Shown: positions 1 through 6,303, numbered from the stretch's first letter. The stretch is 9,233 bases of DNA from Oscillospiraceae bacterium (GCA_900757485.1 CAAEOA010000052.1:1-9233), one strand, 5' to 3'. Notes: generated by a model not told the origin, from the letters alone. Numbers and translations: made by a program.

Positions 1-495
1 AACGGGGACATGACAGCCAGAGAGCAGATGCACTATGCGCAATGCCTTGCCGGCATGGCTTTCTCTAATGCATTGCTGGGCATTGTTCACTCTATGGCAC
101 ATAAAACCGGAGCCGCATTCAGCACGGGGCACATTCCGCACGGATGCGCAAATGCGATCTATCTTCCCTATGTAATCCAATATAATGCAAAAGACGCTAC
201 TGCCATGAAACGCTATGCTGATATTGCGCGTGCTGTCGGTCTGACCGGCACAACCGATTCCGAGCTGGTTGCCGCACTGATTGCGAAGATAGACGCATAC
301 AACGTCAAGCTGAATATTCCGAAAACACTGAAAGACTTCGGCGTAAATGAAGCGGAGTTCAATGAAAAACTTCCGAAGATTGCGGAATTGGCAGTCGGCG
401 ACGCTTGCACCGGCTCTAACCCGAGAGCAATTACCCCTGCCGAAATGGAAAAATTGCTGTCCTGCACCTATTACGGCAACAAAGTTGATTTCTAA
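1..495 (+). CDS. Iron-containing alcohol dehydrogenase, C-terminal part (5' end outside window)
   Basis: The reading frame is open from the first base to a TAA at 493-495 and gives 164 residues, so this is the C-terminal part of a longer protein. It reduces aldehydes or oxidises alcohols with NAD(P)H in the cytoplasm, probably in fermentation. Visible family signatures are the HSMAH segment (residues 30-34) and PHG (46-48). In the FucO/AdhE family the first His of HSMAH and the His of PHG bind the metal; the other two ligands lie upstream, outside the window. The ending DACTGSNPR ... TYYG is also typical. Between HSMAH and PHG there are three more residues (STG) than in FucO or AdhE. The protein could be a single-domain butanol/propanediol-type dehydrogenase or the end of a bifunctional AdhE; the C-terminus, which stops soon after TYYG, fits the single-domain type slightly better. 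Family call is firm, substrate unknown. Confidence 0.93.
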   Translation, partial: NGDMTAREQMHYAQCLAGMAFSNALLGIVHSMAHKTGAAFSTGHIPHGCANAIYLPYVIQYNAKDATAMKRYADIARAVGLTGTTDSELVAALIAKIDAYNVKLNIPKTLKDFGVNEAEFNEKLPKIAELAVGDACTGSNPRAITPAEMEKLLSCTYYGNKVDF

Positions 496-511
496 TTGAG
501 TCTGTATTTTT

Positions 512-546
512 AAACGGCTGAACATTTACTTGTTCAGCCGTTTTTT
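512..546 (+). terminator. Rho-independent terminator of the alcohol dehydrogenase gene
   Basis: A perfect 13-bp inverted repeat, AAACGGCTGAACA at 512-524 and its complement at 531-543, encloses a 6-nt loop and runs into a T tract ending at 546. It starts 16 bases after the stop codon of the dehydrogenase. Confidence 0.93.
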
Positions 547-579
547 ATGCAAATTATTTGCATATCCGCTCGAAACACC

Positions 580-609
580 TTGACGATACGCCGCTAGACA
601 TGTTATACT
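580..609 (+). promoter_or_regulatory. Sigma-A promoter for the zinc-finger protein / proS unit
   Basis: TTGACG (580-585) and TATACT (604-609) are separated by 18 bases, with an extended -10 TG at 601-602. The position between the upstream terminator and the gene starting at 683 fits. The leader would be about 65 nt. No other control element is obvious in 547-682. Confidence 0.7.
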
Positions 610-682
610 TATTATTAATTGCGGCAATACCTTCCTATATGGCATCATCGAATCTTTCCCCTCGCAGAAAGGACTTGATTGC

Positions 683-1153
683 ATGAAAAAAGCACTGTAT
701 GGAATTGTCGTCTTCGACATCATTATCGCAGTTTTCAGCTTCTTTGCCCTGCTGGCAAACAGTATTATTTTAGCTTGCCTTTCGCTTGTGGGCTCGGCGA
801 TTTCTCTGGTTCCGCTATTTATGCTGATTCAGTGTTTGGATCGAATTGATAACTTGGAAATTGATCTTGACACATTGCGGCAAAAATTCCGTGCCCATGA
901 AAAAGCGGAAAACGGTATCGATCCGGAGCAGGAAAGCCGGATCTTTCACGATGCTCAACTGCCGAAAATGGAATCTCAAAAACGCTGGATATGCAAAAAA
1001 TGCCAAAGCGTCAACAAACCCGGCACAGCCACTTGTGATTCCTGCGGCGCGCGCTATACCTTTGATTCAGAGAGCCCTGCCGAAGCGCCGCTGACAAAAT
1101 GGAAACTAAAAGATAATGAAAAGAAACGTATTCATTCTCAAGAATCAAATTGA
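683..1153 (+). CDS. Small membrane protein with a RanBP2-type zinc finger
   Basis: This 156-residue protein is not one I can name. Two hydrophobic segments (about 4-25 and 27-50) form a probable membrane hairpin. A charged stretch that could be a short coiled coil follows (about 51-75), then a linker and a C-terminal metal site. That site reads W102, C104, C107, N111, C118, C121, an exact fit to the RanBP2-type finger W-x-C-x2-C-x3-N-x6-C-x2-C. The tail after the finger is basic and acidic mixed and probably disordered. AGAAAGGA at 665-672 lies 10 nt before the ATG and supports the start. The gene lies 29 nt upstream of proS with no terminator between, so the two are probably co-transcribed from the promoter at 580-609. 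The finger may bind RNA or protein at the membrane face; that is inference. The role is unknown. Confidence 0.85.
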   Translation: MKKALYGIVVFDIIIAVFSFFALLANSIILACLSLVGSAISLVPLFMLIQCLDRIDNLEIDLDTLRQKFRAHEKAENGIDPEQESRIFHDAQLPKMESQKRWICKKCQSVNKPGTATCDSCGARYTFDSESPAEAPLTKWKLKDNEKKRIHSQESN

Positions 1154-1182
1154 TTCGTCGATAAAAAAGGAGACTGTATCAA

Positions 1183-2619
1183 ATGGCAAATCAAAAGAAA
1201 ATGGTTGAGGCGATCACTTCCATGGAGGAAGACTTCGCACAATGGTACACCGACGTCGTAAAAAAAGCGGAATTGGTAGATTATTCCGGTGTGAGAGGCT
1301 GCATGGTGTTTGAACCTTACGGTTATGCAATTTGGGAAAACATTCAAAAGGATTTGGATGCCCGCTTTAAAGCAACCGGACATGAAAATGTTTATATGCC
1401 GATGTTTATTCCGGAAAGCCTGCTCCAAAAGGAGAAAGATCATGTAGAGGGCTTTGCTCCCGAAGTGGCATGGGTTACCCATGGCGGAAGCGAAAAACTG
1501 ACAGAGCGGCTTTGCGTCCGCCCGACCTCCGAAACCCTCTTTTGCGATCATTATGCCCATGTCATTCATTCTTATCGAGATTTGCCCAAACTATATAATC
1601 AATGGTGCTCTGTGGTCAGATGGGAAAAAACAACCCGTCCGTTCCTGCGCAACGTAGAATTTTTATGGCAGGAAGGTCATACGATGCATGAAACCGCTGA
1701 AGAAGCACAGGAGGAAACTCTCCGGATGCTGAATGTTTATGCGGATTTCTGCGAACAAAGCCTGGCCATTCCCGTTTTAAAAGGAAGAAAAACCGAAAAA
1801 GAGCAATTTGCCGGCGCACAAGCTACCTATACCATCGAAGCGATGATGCATGACGGAATCGCTTTACAGGCAGGTACTTCTCACTATTTTGGCGACGGCT
1901 TTGCAAAAGCGTTTGACATCACCTTTACCGGAAGAGATAACAAACTCGCTTATCCTCATCAAACCTCATGGGGCGTATCCACCCGCCTGATCGGCGGCAT
2001 TATTATGACTCACGGCGATAACAACGGCTTAGTGCTTCCTCCGGCAATTGCACCGGTTCAGGTGGTTATTGTTCCGATTGCAATGCACAAGGAAGGCGTT
2101 TTGGATAAGGCAAACGAGTTATACAACCGATTGAGCAAGTTCTGCCGCGTGAAACTGGATGATTCGGACAATTCTCCGGGATGGAAATTTTCACAGTATG
2201 AGATGAAAGGCGTTCCGTTAAGATTGGAAATCGGGCCGAAAGATATTGAAGCGAATCAATGCGTTTTGGTAAAACGGGATGATCGCGAAAAAATCACGGT
2301 TTCTCTTGACGAGTTGGAAAGCACGATTCCGGCAACATTGCAGGCAGTACACGACGGATTATATCAGCGTGCGCTGGAAAACCGGGAAAACCGTACCTAT
2401 ACCGCTGCCAACTATGACGAGTTCCTGCAAATTTCCAACGAGAAAAACGGCTTCATCAAAGCAATGTGGTGCGGCGATGTTGCTTGTGAGGAGAAGATCA
2501 AAGAGGATACCGGCGTAAAATCGCGCTGTATTCCATTCCATGAGGAACAGATCGGGGATGTCTGTGTTTGCTGCGGCAAGCCTGCCAAAAAGATGGTGTT
2601 CTGGGGAAAACAATATTGA
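1183..2619 (+). CDS. proS: Prolyl-tRNA synthetase, archaeal/eukaryotic-like (type 3) form
   Basis: A class II aminoacyl-tRNA synthetase that charges tRNA-Pro with proline in the cytoplasm. The 478 residues match the short type 3 enzyme and lack the inserted editing domain of the long E. coli-type ProRS. Catalytic-core signatures are YMPMFIPESLL (71-81, motif 1 region), RPTSE (113-117), the motif 2 region around R146, E148, R156 and E159, GTSHYFG (231-237), and motif 3 GVSTRLIGG (264-272) with R268. The anticodon-binding domain begins near residue 290 (PVQVVIVPI). The C-terminal domain has C430, C435, C461 and C464, which fit the zinc site of Thermus-type ProRS, and the chain ends in Tyr as in that type. 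AAGGAG (1167-1172) sits 10 nt before the ATG. The gene follows the zinc-finger membrane protein and is closed by the terminator at 2632-2672. Confidence 0.97.
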   Translation: MANQKKMVEAITSMEEDFAQWYTDVVKKAELVDYSGVRGCMVFEPYGYAIWENIQKDLDARFKATGHENVYMPMFIPESLLQKEKDHVEGFAPEVAWVTHGGSEKLTERLCVRPTSETLFCDHYAHVIHSYRDLPKLYNQWCSVVRWEKTTRPFLRNVEFLWQEGHTMHETAEEAQEETLRMLNVYADFCEQSLAIPVLKGRKTEKEQFAGAQATYTIEAMMHDGIALQAGTSHYFGDGFAKAFDITFTGRDNKLAYPHQTSWGVSTRLIGGIIMTHGDNNGLVLPPAIAPVQVVIVPIAMHKEGVLDKANELYNRLSKFCRVKLDDSDNSPGWKFSQYEMKGVPLRLEIGPKDIEANQCVLVKRDDREKITVSLDELESTIPATLQAVHDGLYQRALENRENRTYTAANYDEFLQISNEKNGFIKAMWCGDVACEEKIKEDTGVKSRCIPFHEEQIGDVCVCCGKPAKKMVFWGKQY

Positions 2620-2631
2620 TTGATAAAAATG

Positions 2632-2672
2632 AAGCTGTCTGAAGCTCGTAGTGAGCTTCAGACAGCTTTTTT
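2632..2672 (+). terminator. Strong hairpin terminator after proS
   Basis: A perfect 16-bp inverted repeat (AAGCTGTCTGAAGCTC at 2632-2647, complement at 2653-2668) with a 5-nt loop is followed by T's to 2672. On the minus strand the hairpin is followed by CATTTTTATC, so it may also stop transcripts from the XRE gene, less efficiently. Confidence 0.93.
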
Positions 2673-2746
2673 GTACGTTATTGAAGAAAATTACGGTTTT
2701 ATTCCTGTCTTGGCGATTATCACGGCAGACAATGCAATAACAGCCG

Positions 2747-2995
2747 TTATTTAATCTCTTGTTCCAAATTTCTGAAAATTTCGCAATCAAAAAAATCAGA
2801 TATTGATATTTCCAGTCCATCACATAATTTTTTAATTGTAATTACCGACACATCTTTTCGATTGCCGTCCATCATGCTGTATACTGTTGACGGCGTGACA
2901 CCCGCGCATACAGCCAATTCATTGTAATTGATACTTCTTTGCTTGCACAAATATTGAAAGCGAATTACAACGGCTTCTTTGACAGTCATAATCAT
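2747..2995 (-). CDS. XRE-family (Cro/C1-type) helix-turn-helix repressor
   Basis: This 82-residue protein is nearly all one Cro/C1-type DNA-binding domain. Residues about 25-45 form the helix-turn-helix (NELAVCAGVTPSTVYSMMDG, with TPSTVYSMM as the recognition helix). The segment ending SISDFF (64-69) is the usual close of this domain. No sensing or dimerisation domain is added. Two ATGs compete, at 2995-2993 and 2989-2987. AGGG in the upstream sequence is only 4 nt from the first and 10 nt from the second, so translation may start at residue 3 (MTVKEA), giving 80 residues. The gene is divergent from the small gene at 3098. The 102 bases between them carry two copies of an operator-like repeat, so this protein probably represses its neighbour and perhaps itself. 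Family call is firm; target and ligand are inferred. Confidence 0.9.
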   Translation of the reverse strand: MIMTVKEAVVIRFQYLCKQRSINYNELAVCAGVTPSTVYSMMDGNRKDVSVITIKKLCDGLEISISDFFDCEIFRNLEQEIK

Positions 2996-3024
2996 ATCAC
3001 CCTAGTCATCATTTTAATCTAATA

Positions 3025-3052
3025 TTCGCGCTTACGTATACGCACTTGCGTA
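3025..3052. promoter_or_regulatory. Tandem operator-like repeats between the XRE gene and the small gene
   Basis: TACGCACTTGCGTA at 3039-3052 is an inverted repeat with perfect 6-bp arms. Fourteen bases upstream, at 3025-3038, lies a weaker copy, TTCGCGCTTACGTA. Within the pair, CGCGCTTACGTA (3027-3038) and CGCACTTGCGTA (3041-3052) match at 10 of 12 positions. The better copy covers the -35 box (3046-3051) of the plus-strand promoter. This arrangement suits repression by the adjacent XRE protein; binding is inferred. Confidence 0.6.
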
Positions 3053-3074
3053 ATTATGAATATGGTGGTATAAT
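3046..3074 (+). promoter_or_regulatory. Promoter of the small conserved gene
   Basis: TTGCGT (3046-3051) and a consensus TATAAT (3069-3074) are 17 bases apart, with an extended -10 TG at 3066-3067. The start codon at 3098 follows shortly. The -35 box lies inside the operator-like inverted repeat. I see no equally clear promoter for the divergent XRE gene. Confidence 0.75.
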
Positions 3075-3097
3075 TCTTTACGAAAGGATGATTAAAT

Positions 3098-3346
3098 ATG
3101 CAATTATACAAAGAAATTCTTACCCAAATTTTATCAAACCAAGAAATACATATTACGTTTCCGAATCTAAACATAAATCCAACCGAAATAATACAATTGG
3201 AAAGTTATCAAGCACTGCAAAAAATAAAGGCTGTCATCCATGATGACAGCCTGACAGACAATGAATGTTTTATGAAGATTGAAGAAATTATTTGTATATT
3301 CGAAGCATTGGGCAGTAATGACGGAACACGTCATGATTTCGGATAA
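3098..3346 (+). CDS. Small conserved protein of unknown function (ends in RHDFG)
   Basis: This 82-residue soluble, mostly helical, acidic protein has no signal peptide, membrane segment or cysteine motif that would suggest a function. The segments YQALQKIKAVI-DDSL, ECFMKIEEI and the ending GSNDGTRHDFG resemble, from memory, small uncharacterised proteins common in Clostridia; a database search would settle this. AAGGATG around 3084-3090 places a ribosome site about 9 nt before ATG 3098, which supports this frame over the overlapping one from 3046. The gene is divergent from the XRE repressor and its promoter carries an operator-like repeat, so it is probably the controlled partner. Its stop is 8 bases from the stop of the convergent trpB gene, and an 11-bp hairpin in its coding sequence (3228-3252) looks like that gene's terminator. 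Function unknown. Confidence 0.85.
   Translation: MQLYKEILTQILSNQEIHITFPNLNINPTEIIQLESYQALQKIKAVIHDDSLTDNECFMKIEEIICIFEALGSNDGTRHDFG
3219..3252 (-). terminator. Probable trpB terminator, lying antisense inside the small gene
   Basis: AGGCTGTCATC (3228-3238) and its exact complement (3242-3252) form an 11-bp stem with a 3-nt loop. Read on the minus strand, the stem is followed by TTATTTTTT (3227-3219), a proper U tract; read on the plus strand it is followed by GACAGACAAT. It lies about 100 nt past the trpB stop codon, and no other terminator is visible in that direction, so it probably ends the trpB transcript. The same bases encode AVIHDDS of the small protein, so chance self-complementarity of those codons is the alternative. 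Confidence 0.65.
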
Positions 3347-3354
3347 GCAGGGGA

Positions 3355-4734
3355 TTACTCCTGAATTCCCGGGATTTTCGGCAGACTGTCAAATCCCTTT
3401 TGCAGATCCTCGTCACTCGGAATGAAATCCGTCATAGTCCCCTCGTTGTAGCTGCTGTATGCAGTCATATCAAAATAGCCGGTGCCAGTCAAGCCAAACA
3501 GAATGGTTTTTTCCTCTCCGGTTTCCTTACATTTGATGGCTTCATCCATTGCTGCACGAATGGCATGTGCAGATTCGGGAGCCGGCAGAATGGTTTCATG
3601 TTTTGCAAAATAAACCGCAGCCTCAAACACCTTGCTTTGCTCCACTGAAACAGCCTCCATATAACCGTCATGATACAGCTTGGATAAAATCGGGGACATC
3701 CCGTGATACCGAAGACCGCCGGCATGATTGGCTGACGGAATGAAGCCACATCCCAAAGTATACATTTTCGCCATTGGGGTGATTTTTCCGGTATCACAAA
3801 AATCATAGGCGTACTTTCCGCGTGTGAAAGACGGGCAGGACGCCGGTTCTACTGCAACGATCCGAGGATGTCCCTTCCCTGTCAGCTTATCCTGCATATA
3901 AGGTGCAATCAGTCCGCCGAGATTGGATCCGCCGCCGGCACAGCCGATTACCACATCCGGATATTCTCCCAGAAAATCCATGGCCGCTTTGGATTCCAGC
4001 CCGATAATCGACTGATGCAGCAACACCTGATTGAGCACCGAGCCGAGTACATAACGGCATCCGTCAGTGGTTACCGCCTTTTCGACCGCCTCAGAAATTG
4101 CGCATCCCAGGCTGCCTCCGGTATTGGGGTCGTTAGCGAGAATTTGCTGTCCGACCCGGGTTGTGTTGCTGGGGCTCGGTATTACTTCGGCGCCGAAGGT
4201 CTGCATAACCGCTTTTCGAAACGGCTTCTGCTCATAAGACACTTTAACCATATATACCGTCAGCGGAAGATTAAAATAAGAACAAGCCTCTGACAGCGCT
4301 GTCCCCCATTGTCCTGCTCCGGTTTCGGTGGTTAAAGACGTTAATCCCTGCTCCTTTGCATAGTATGCCTGTGCAATGGCGGAATTTAATTTGTGGCTTC
4401 CGGAAGTATTGTTCCCCTCAAATTTATAGTAAATTTTCGCCGGAGTACCCAATGCCTTTTCCAGATTATAGGCACGAATCAGCGGAGAAGGACGATATAT
4501 TTTATACATCTCCTGTATTTCCTCGGGGATATCAACATATCGGGTTTCGCTATCCATTTCCTGGTGCGCCAGTTTTTTACAGAACACCGGATAAAGATCG
4601 GATTCTGCTGCCGGTTTCATCGTTGCAGGGTTAATCAGCGGATCGGGGAGTTCTTTCATATCTGCGCGAAGATTGTACCATTGTTTCGGCATTTGCTCCT
4701 CTGTTAAATAATATCTGTGCGGGATTTTTGCCAT
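3355..4734 (-). CDS. trpB: Stand-alone tryptophan synthase beta chain, TrpB2 type
   Basis: A PLP enzyme that joins indole to serine to make tryptophan. The 459 residues are longer than TrpB1 and start with the N-terminal extension usual in TrpB2 (MAKIPHRYYLTEEQMPKQWY). GSHKLNSA holds the PLP lysine K115, ETGAGQWG (137-144) holds the catalytic E137, and GCAGGGSN (264-271) is the phosphate loop. TrpB1 enzymes usually have GAGQHG where this has GAGQWG. The start chosen is ATG 4734-4732, about 10 nt after GGAAAGGA; an in-frame ATG at 4743-4741 sits too close to that site, and the open frame further upstream is the T-box terminator. No trpA or other trp gene is adjacent, which suits an indole-salvage role without a TrpA partner. 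A Trp T-box leader controls it. A serine deaminase or other beta-replacement activity is the less likely alternative. Confidence 0.95.
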   Translation of the reverse strand: MAKIPHRYYLTEEQMPKQWYNLRADMKELPDPLINPATMKPAAESDLYPVFCKKLAHQEMDSETRYVDIPEEIQEMYKIYRPSPLIRAYNLEKALGTPAKIYYKFEGNNTSGSHKLNSAIAQAYYAKEQGLTSLTTETGAGQWGTALSEACSYFNLPLTVYMVKVSYEQKPFRKAVMQTFGAEVIPSPSNTTRVGQQILANDPNTGGSLGCAISEAVEKAVTTDGCRYVLGSVLNQVLLHQSIIGLESKAAMDFLGEYPDVVIGCAGGGSNLGGLIAPYMQDKLTGKGHPRIVAVEPASCPSFTRGKYAYDFCDTGKITPMAKMYTLGCGFIPSANHAGGLRYHGMSPILSKLYHDGYMEAVSVEQSKVFEAAVYFAKHETILPAPESAHAIRAAMDEAIKCKETGEEKTILFGLTGTGYFDMTAYSSYNEGTMTDFIPSDEDLQKGFDSLPKIPGIQE

Positions 4735-4805
4735 TTCAATCATTTCCTTTCCGTTTTTATTGCATGAAATCAGGAATAAATGCGGCAAGCGAAATGAATG
4801 CAAAT

Positions 4806-4843
4806 AAAAAAGCCCTTGCCTCGGCAACTGCCGGGGCAAAAGC
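4806..4843 (-). terminator. T-box attenuator terminator
   Basis: GCTTTTGCCCCGGCA (4843-4829) pairs with TGCCGAGGCAAGGGC (4826-4812), a 15-bp stem with one mismatch and two G-U pairs, followed by six U's (4811-4806). It lies directly after the T-box sequence and 70 nt before the trpB start, where a regulated terminator is expected. Confidence 0.9.
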
Positions 4844-5103
4844 TCAATCCTTCTGCGGTACCACCCGAATTGACATTTTCATGTCCACTCATTTCATACA
4901 CCATCATGTATGCTCACTGGATAACGGGTTGAGATCCCGTCAGGCACTACTAAGCAACGATGGAATATCGATTGCATTTCGTCCTGCCCTCATAAGTCCA
5001 TTCAATACAGCCTTACAACTACCGCAATCACACCACCTGCGGCTCTCTGAAAGGGAAGGATCTGTACCTACTCTTCTTAATCATCGGTTTTATTCCTAAT
5101 TTT
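4806..5103 (-). promoter_or_regulatory. Tryptophan T-box riboswitch leader of trpB
   Basis: The 498 bases between the two flanking genes (4735-5232) are filled largely by this leader, read on the minus strand. Stem I begins with GAAGAGTAGGTACAG (near 5075-5061), followed by CAGAGAGCCG. The specifier region is GAA-UGG-A-CUUA-UGAG with UGG at 5000-4998, the tryptophan codon in the usual place before the conserved purine. The middle has hairpins such as ACGGG...CCCGT and CATACA...TGTATG. The T-box sequence GGGTGGTACCGC is at 4866-4855; its UGGU should pair with the acceptor end of uncharged tRNA. A terminator follows. Uncharged tRNA-Trp should favour the antiterminator and switch trpB on. Class is firm; the 5' edge is set by the promoter. 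Confidence 0.93.
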
Positions 5104-5109
5104 AGCTAT

Positions 5110-5138
5110 ATTATAATCTCATCTTTTCGGTTTGTCAA
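5110..5138 (-). promoter_or_regulatory. Consensus sigma-A promoter of the T-box/trpB transcript
   Basis: On the minus strand TTGACA (5138-5133) and TATAAT (5115-5110) are both perfect consensus boxes 17 bases apart. Transcription should start near 5103, just before T-box stem I. A fully consensus promoter fits control by attenuation rather than at initiation. Confidence 0.9.
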
Positions 5139-5232
5139 TAGGTTTTTCAAATTTTTTTACACCATACAAAAGTGTTCCTATCCAAAACAAAAGACATTAA
5201 TCTTTTTCGTTCATTGAAATAAAGCTGTCATT

Positions 5233-6186
5233 TTATTGTTGGTCTGAAGAATCTTGTGCCGATTCTTTCGGTGTTTCCGGTGATGGCGACGGTTGGGGAG
5301 GTATATATTGTCCATACTGCCCCGGCTGCGGCGGTTGTCCGTTGGGAGCTCCTGCCGGCGGTTGGGGAGGCATGTATTGTCCGAACTGCCCCGGTTGCGA
5401 CGGTTGCCCGTTGGGAGCTCCTGCCGGCGGTTGAGGCATGTATTGTCCGAACTGCCCCGGTTGCGGCGGTTGCCCGTTGGGAGCTCCTGCCGGCGGTTGA
5501 GGCGGCATATACTGTCCATACTGCTGCGGTGGATACGGATATCCGCCATATGGCGGCATAGGCGGTACCGGCGCTTTATTGCGGATAATAAAGAGGATGA
5601 TCGTATCGCTTCCTCCTACTAACAGCGACAAAACAAGATACAAGACCGCATTATTCGGTGCATAATCCTTAAAAACACTGTACAAGGCAATATAATTGAA
5701 AACGGCATACACAATGGCGACAATGGCTCCGATCATAATTAAAAAAGAGCCTGCCAAAACAGGAGCGGCAGCCTCCGCACCGGTGACGGATGATCCATAG
5801 TTGATGCTGTGTTGTATCAACGACACCACTGCCGGAATCATAACTCCCAATCCAATCAATTCCAATGCACCTACCGCAATATTTGTGCCAAGCAATATTT
5901 TTCGGTGATTGGTGGTTTTTCCGCGTTTGATGTTGATATCGTCAGATATTCTTCCGAGTGCATATCCGCTGCAAAACGGAATCCACCCGATCCAGGGATT
6001 GTCAAATCCGCGGTTTTGAGATAAACGAGTCAATGCAATCGACCGCAGAATATAAATTGCCAATCCGATTACAGCAAAAACCAAAAACATAATCGCATAA
6101 ATCGGAACAAGAATTGCCAAAACTTCGCTGATTTCCGACTCTGCACCCGTTATGGGATAATCGTAACTAAAATCATAGCTATACAT
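5233..6186 (-). CDS. Four-helix membrane protein with proline-rich repeat tail
   Basis: The 317 residues split in two. The N-terminal 205 are a membrane domain with hydrophobic segments at about 23-52, 98-124, 141-168 and 180-202. Between the first two lies a loop with NPWIGWIPFCSGYALGRI (63-80), which resembles a loop seen in uncharacterised Firmicutes membrane proteins of this layout. The C-terminal 112 are low-complexity P, Q, G, Y and A, with three tandem 22-23-residue units at 224-291 (GQYMPPQPPAGAPNGQ...) and a decayed fourth. There is no signal peptide or catalytic motif. AGGAGG (6200-6195) lies 8 nt before the ATG, and a promoter sits at 6232-6260. No clear terminator follows before the trpB promoter. 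The tail is probably an extended, disordered arm, perhaps a scaffold; its side of the membrane is not settled by the sequence. Function unknown. Confidence 0.9.
   Translation of the reverse strand: MYSYDFSYDYPITGAESEISEVLAILVPIYAIMFLVFAVIGLAIYILRSIALTRLSQNRGFDNPWIGWIPFCSGYALGRISDDINIKRGKTTNHRKILLGTNIAVGALELIGLGVMIPAVVSLIQHSINYGSSVTGAEAAAPVLAGSFLIMIGAIVAIVYAVFNYIALYSVFKDYAPNNAVLYLVLSLLVGGSDTIILFIIRNKAPVPPMPPYGGYPYPPQQYGQYMPPQPPAGAPNGQPPQPGQFGQYMPQPPAGAPNGQPSQPGQFGQYMPPQPPAGAPNGQPPQPGQYGQYIPPQPSPSPETPKESAQDSSDQQ
5314..5517 (-). repeat. Tandem coding repeat, three units of 69/66/69 bp
   Basis: Three in-frame units encode residues 224-246, 247-268 and 269-291 of the membrane protein. They are nearly identical in DNA as well as protein; the middle one lacks a single Pro codon and has Ser for one Pro. 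A fourth, shorter and diverged copy (GQYIPPQPSPSP) follows. The DNA-level identity points to recent duplication or slippage. Confidence 0.93.
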
Positions 6187-6231
6187 CTGTCAATCCTCCT
6201 TTGTAAATTCAGGAAGTATTTCCTTTTTTTC

Positions 6232-6260
6232 ATTATATAGCAATGGGAATCAGTATGCAA
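6232..6260 (-). promoter_or_regulatory. Promoter of the repeat-tailed membrane protein gene
   Basis: On the minus strand TTGCAT (6260-6255) and a consensus TATAAT (6237-6232) are 17 bases apart, about 45 bases upstream of the start codon. It is divergent from the GntR operon promoter, whose -35 box begins 43 bases away. Confidence 0.78.
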
Positions 6261-6303
6261 GACGTTTTTTCTGAAATATTTCTGATTATTTTATGAAAAG
6301 CAC

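Noticed and set aside
2736..2751. AATAAC/GTTATT hairpin at the end of the XRE gene
   Set aside because: Six weak base pairs with no U tract on the minus strand; the hairpin at 2632-2672 is a better candidate for stopping that transcript.
3046..3243. A 65-codon frame overlapping the small conserved gene
   Set aside because: Its ATG lies at or before the -10 box of the promoter, and the ribosome site fits ATG 3098 in the other frame, which encodes the conserved-looking protein.
2747..3346. A type II toxin-antitoxin or prophage remnant
   Set aside because: The genes are divergent rather than in one operon, the small protein has no toxin fold signature I recognise, and no integrase, attachment site or other phage gene is nearby.
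4735..4839. An N-terminal extension of trpB, in frame from an ATG at 4839-4837
   Set aside because: It is encoded by the T-box terminator and its downstream flank, and a good ribosome site lies just before ATG 4734. The extra 35 residues have no TrpB2 character.
4728..5099. A plus-strand open frame of 123 codons
   Set aside because: It lies opposite the T-box leader, whose RNA motifs explain the sequence; no promoter or ribosome site supports it.
5189..5207. AAAAGA/TCTTTT hairpin downstream of the repeat-tailed membrane protein gene, as its terminator
   Set aside because: The stem is six pairs, five of them A-T, too weak to support. The gene's true 3' end is not visible to me.
5211..5622. 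Repetitive open frames on both strands across the proline-rich repeats
   Set aside because: They are shifted readings of the tandem repeat; unit lengths divisible by three keep several frames open. Only the minus frame from 6186 has a ribosome site, promoter and membrane domain.
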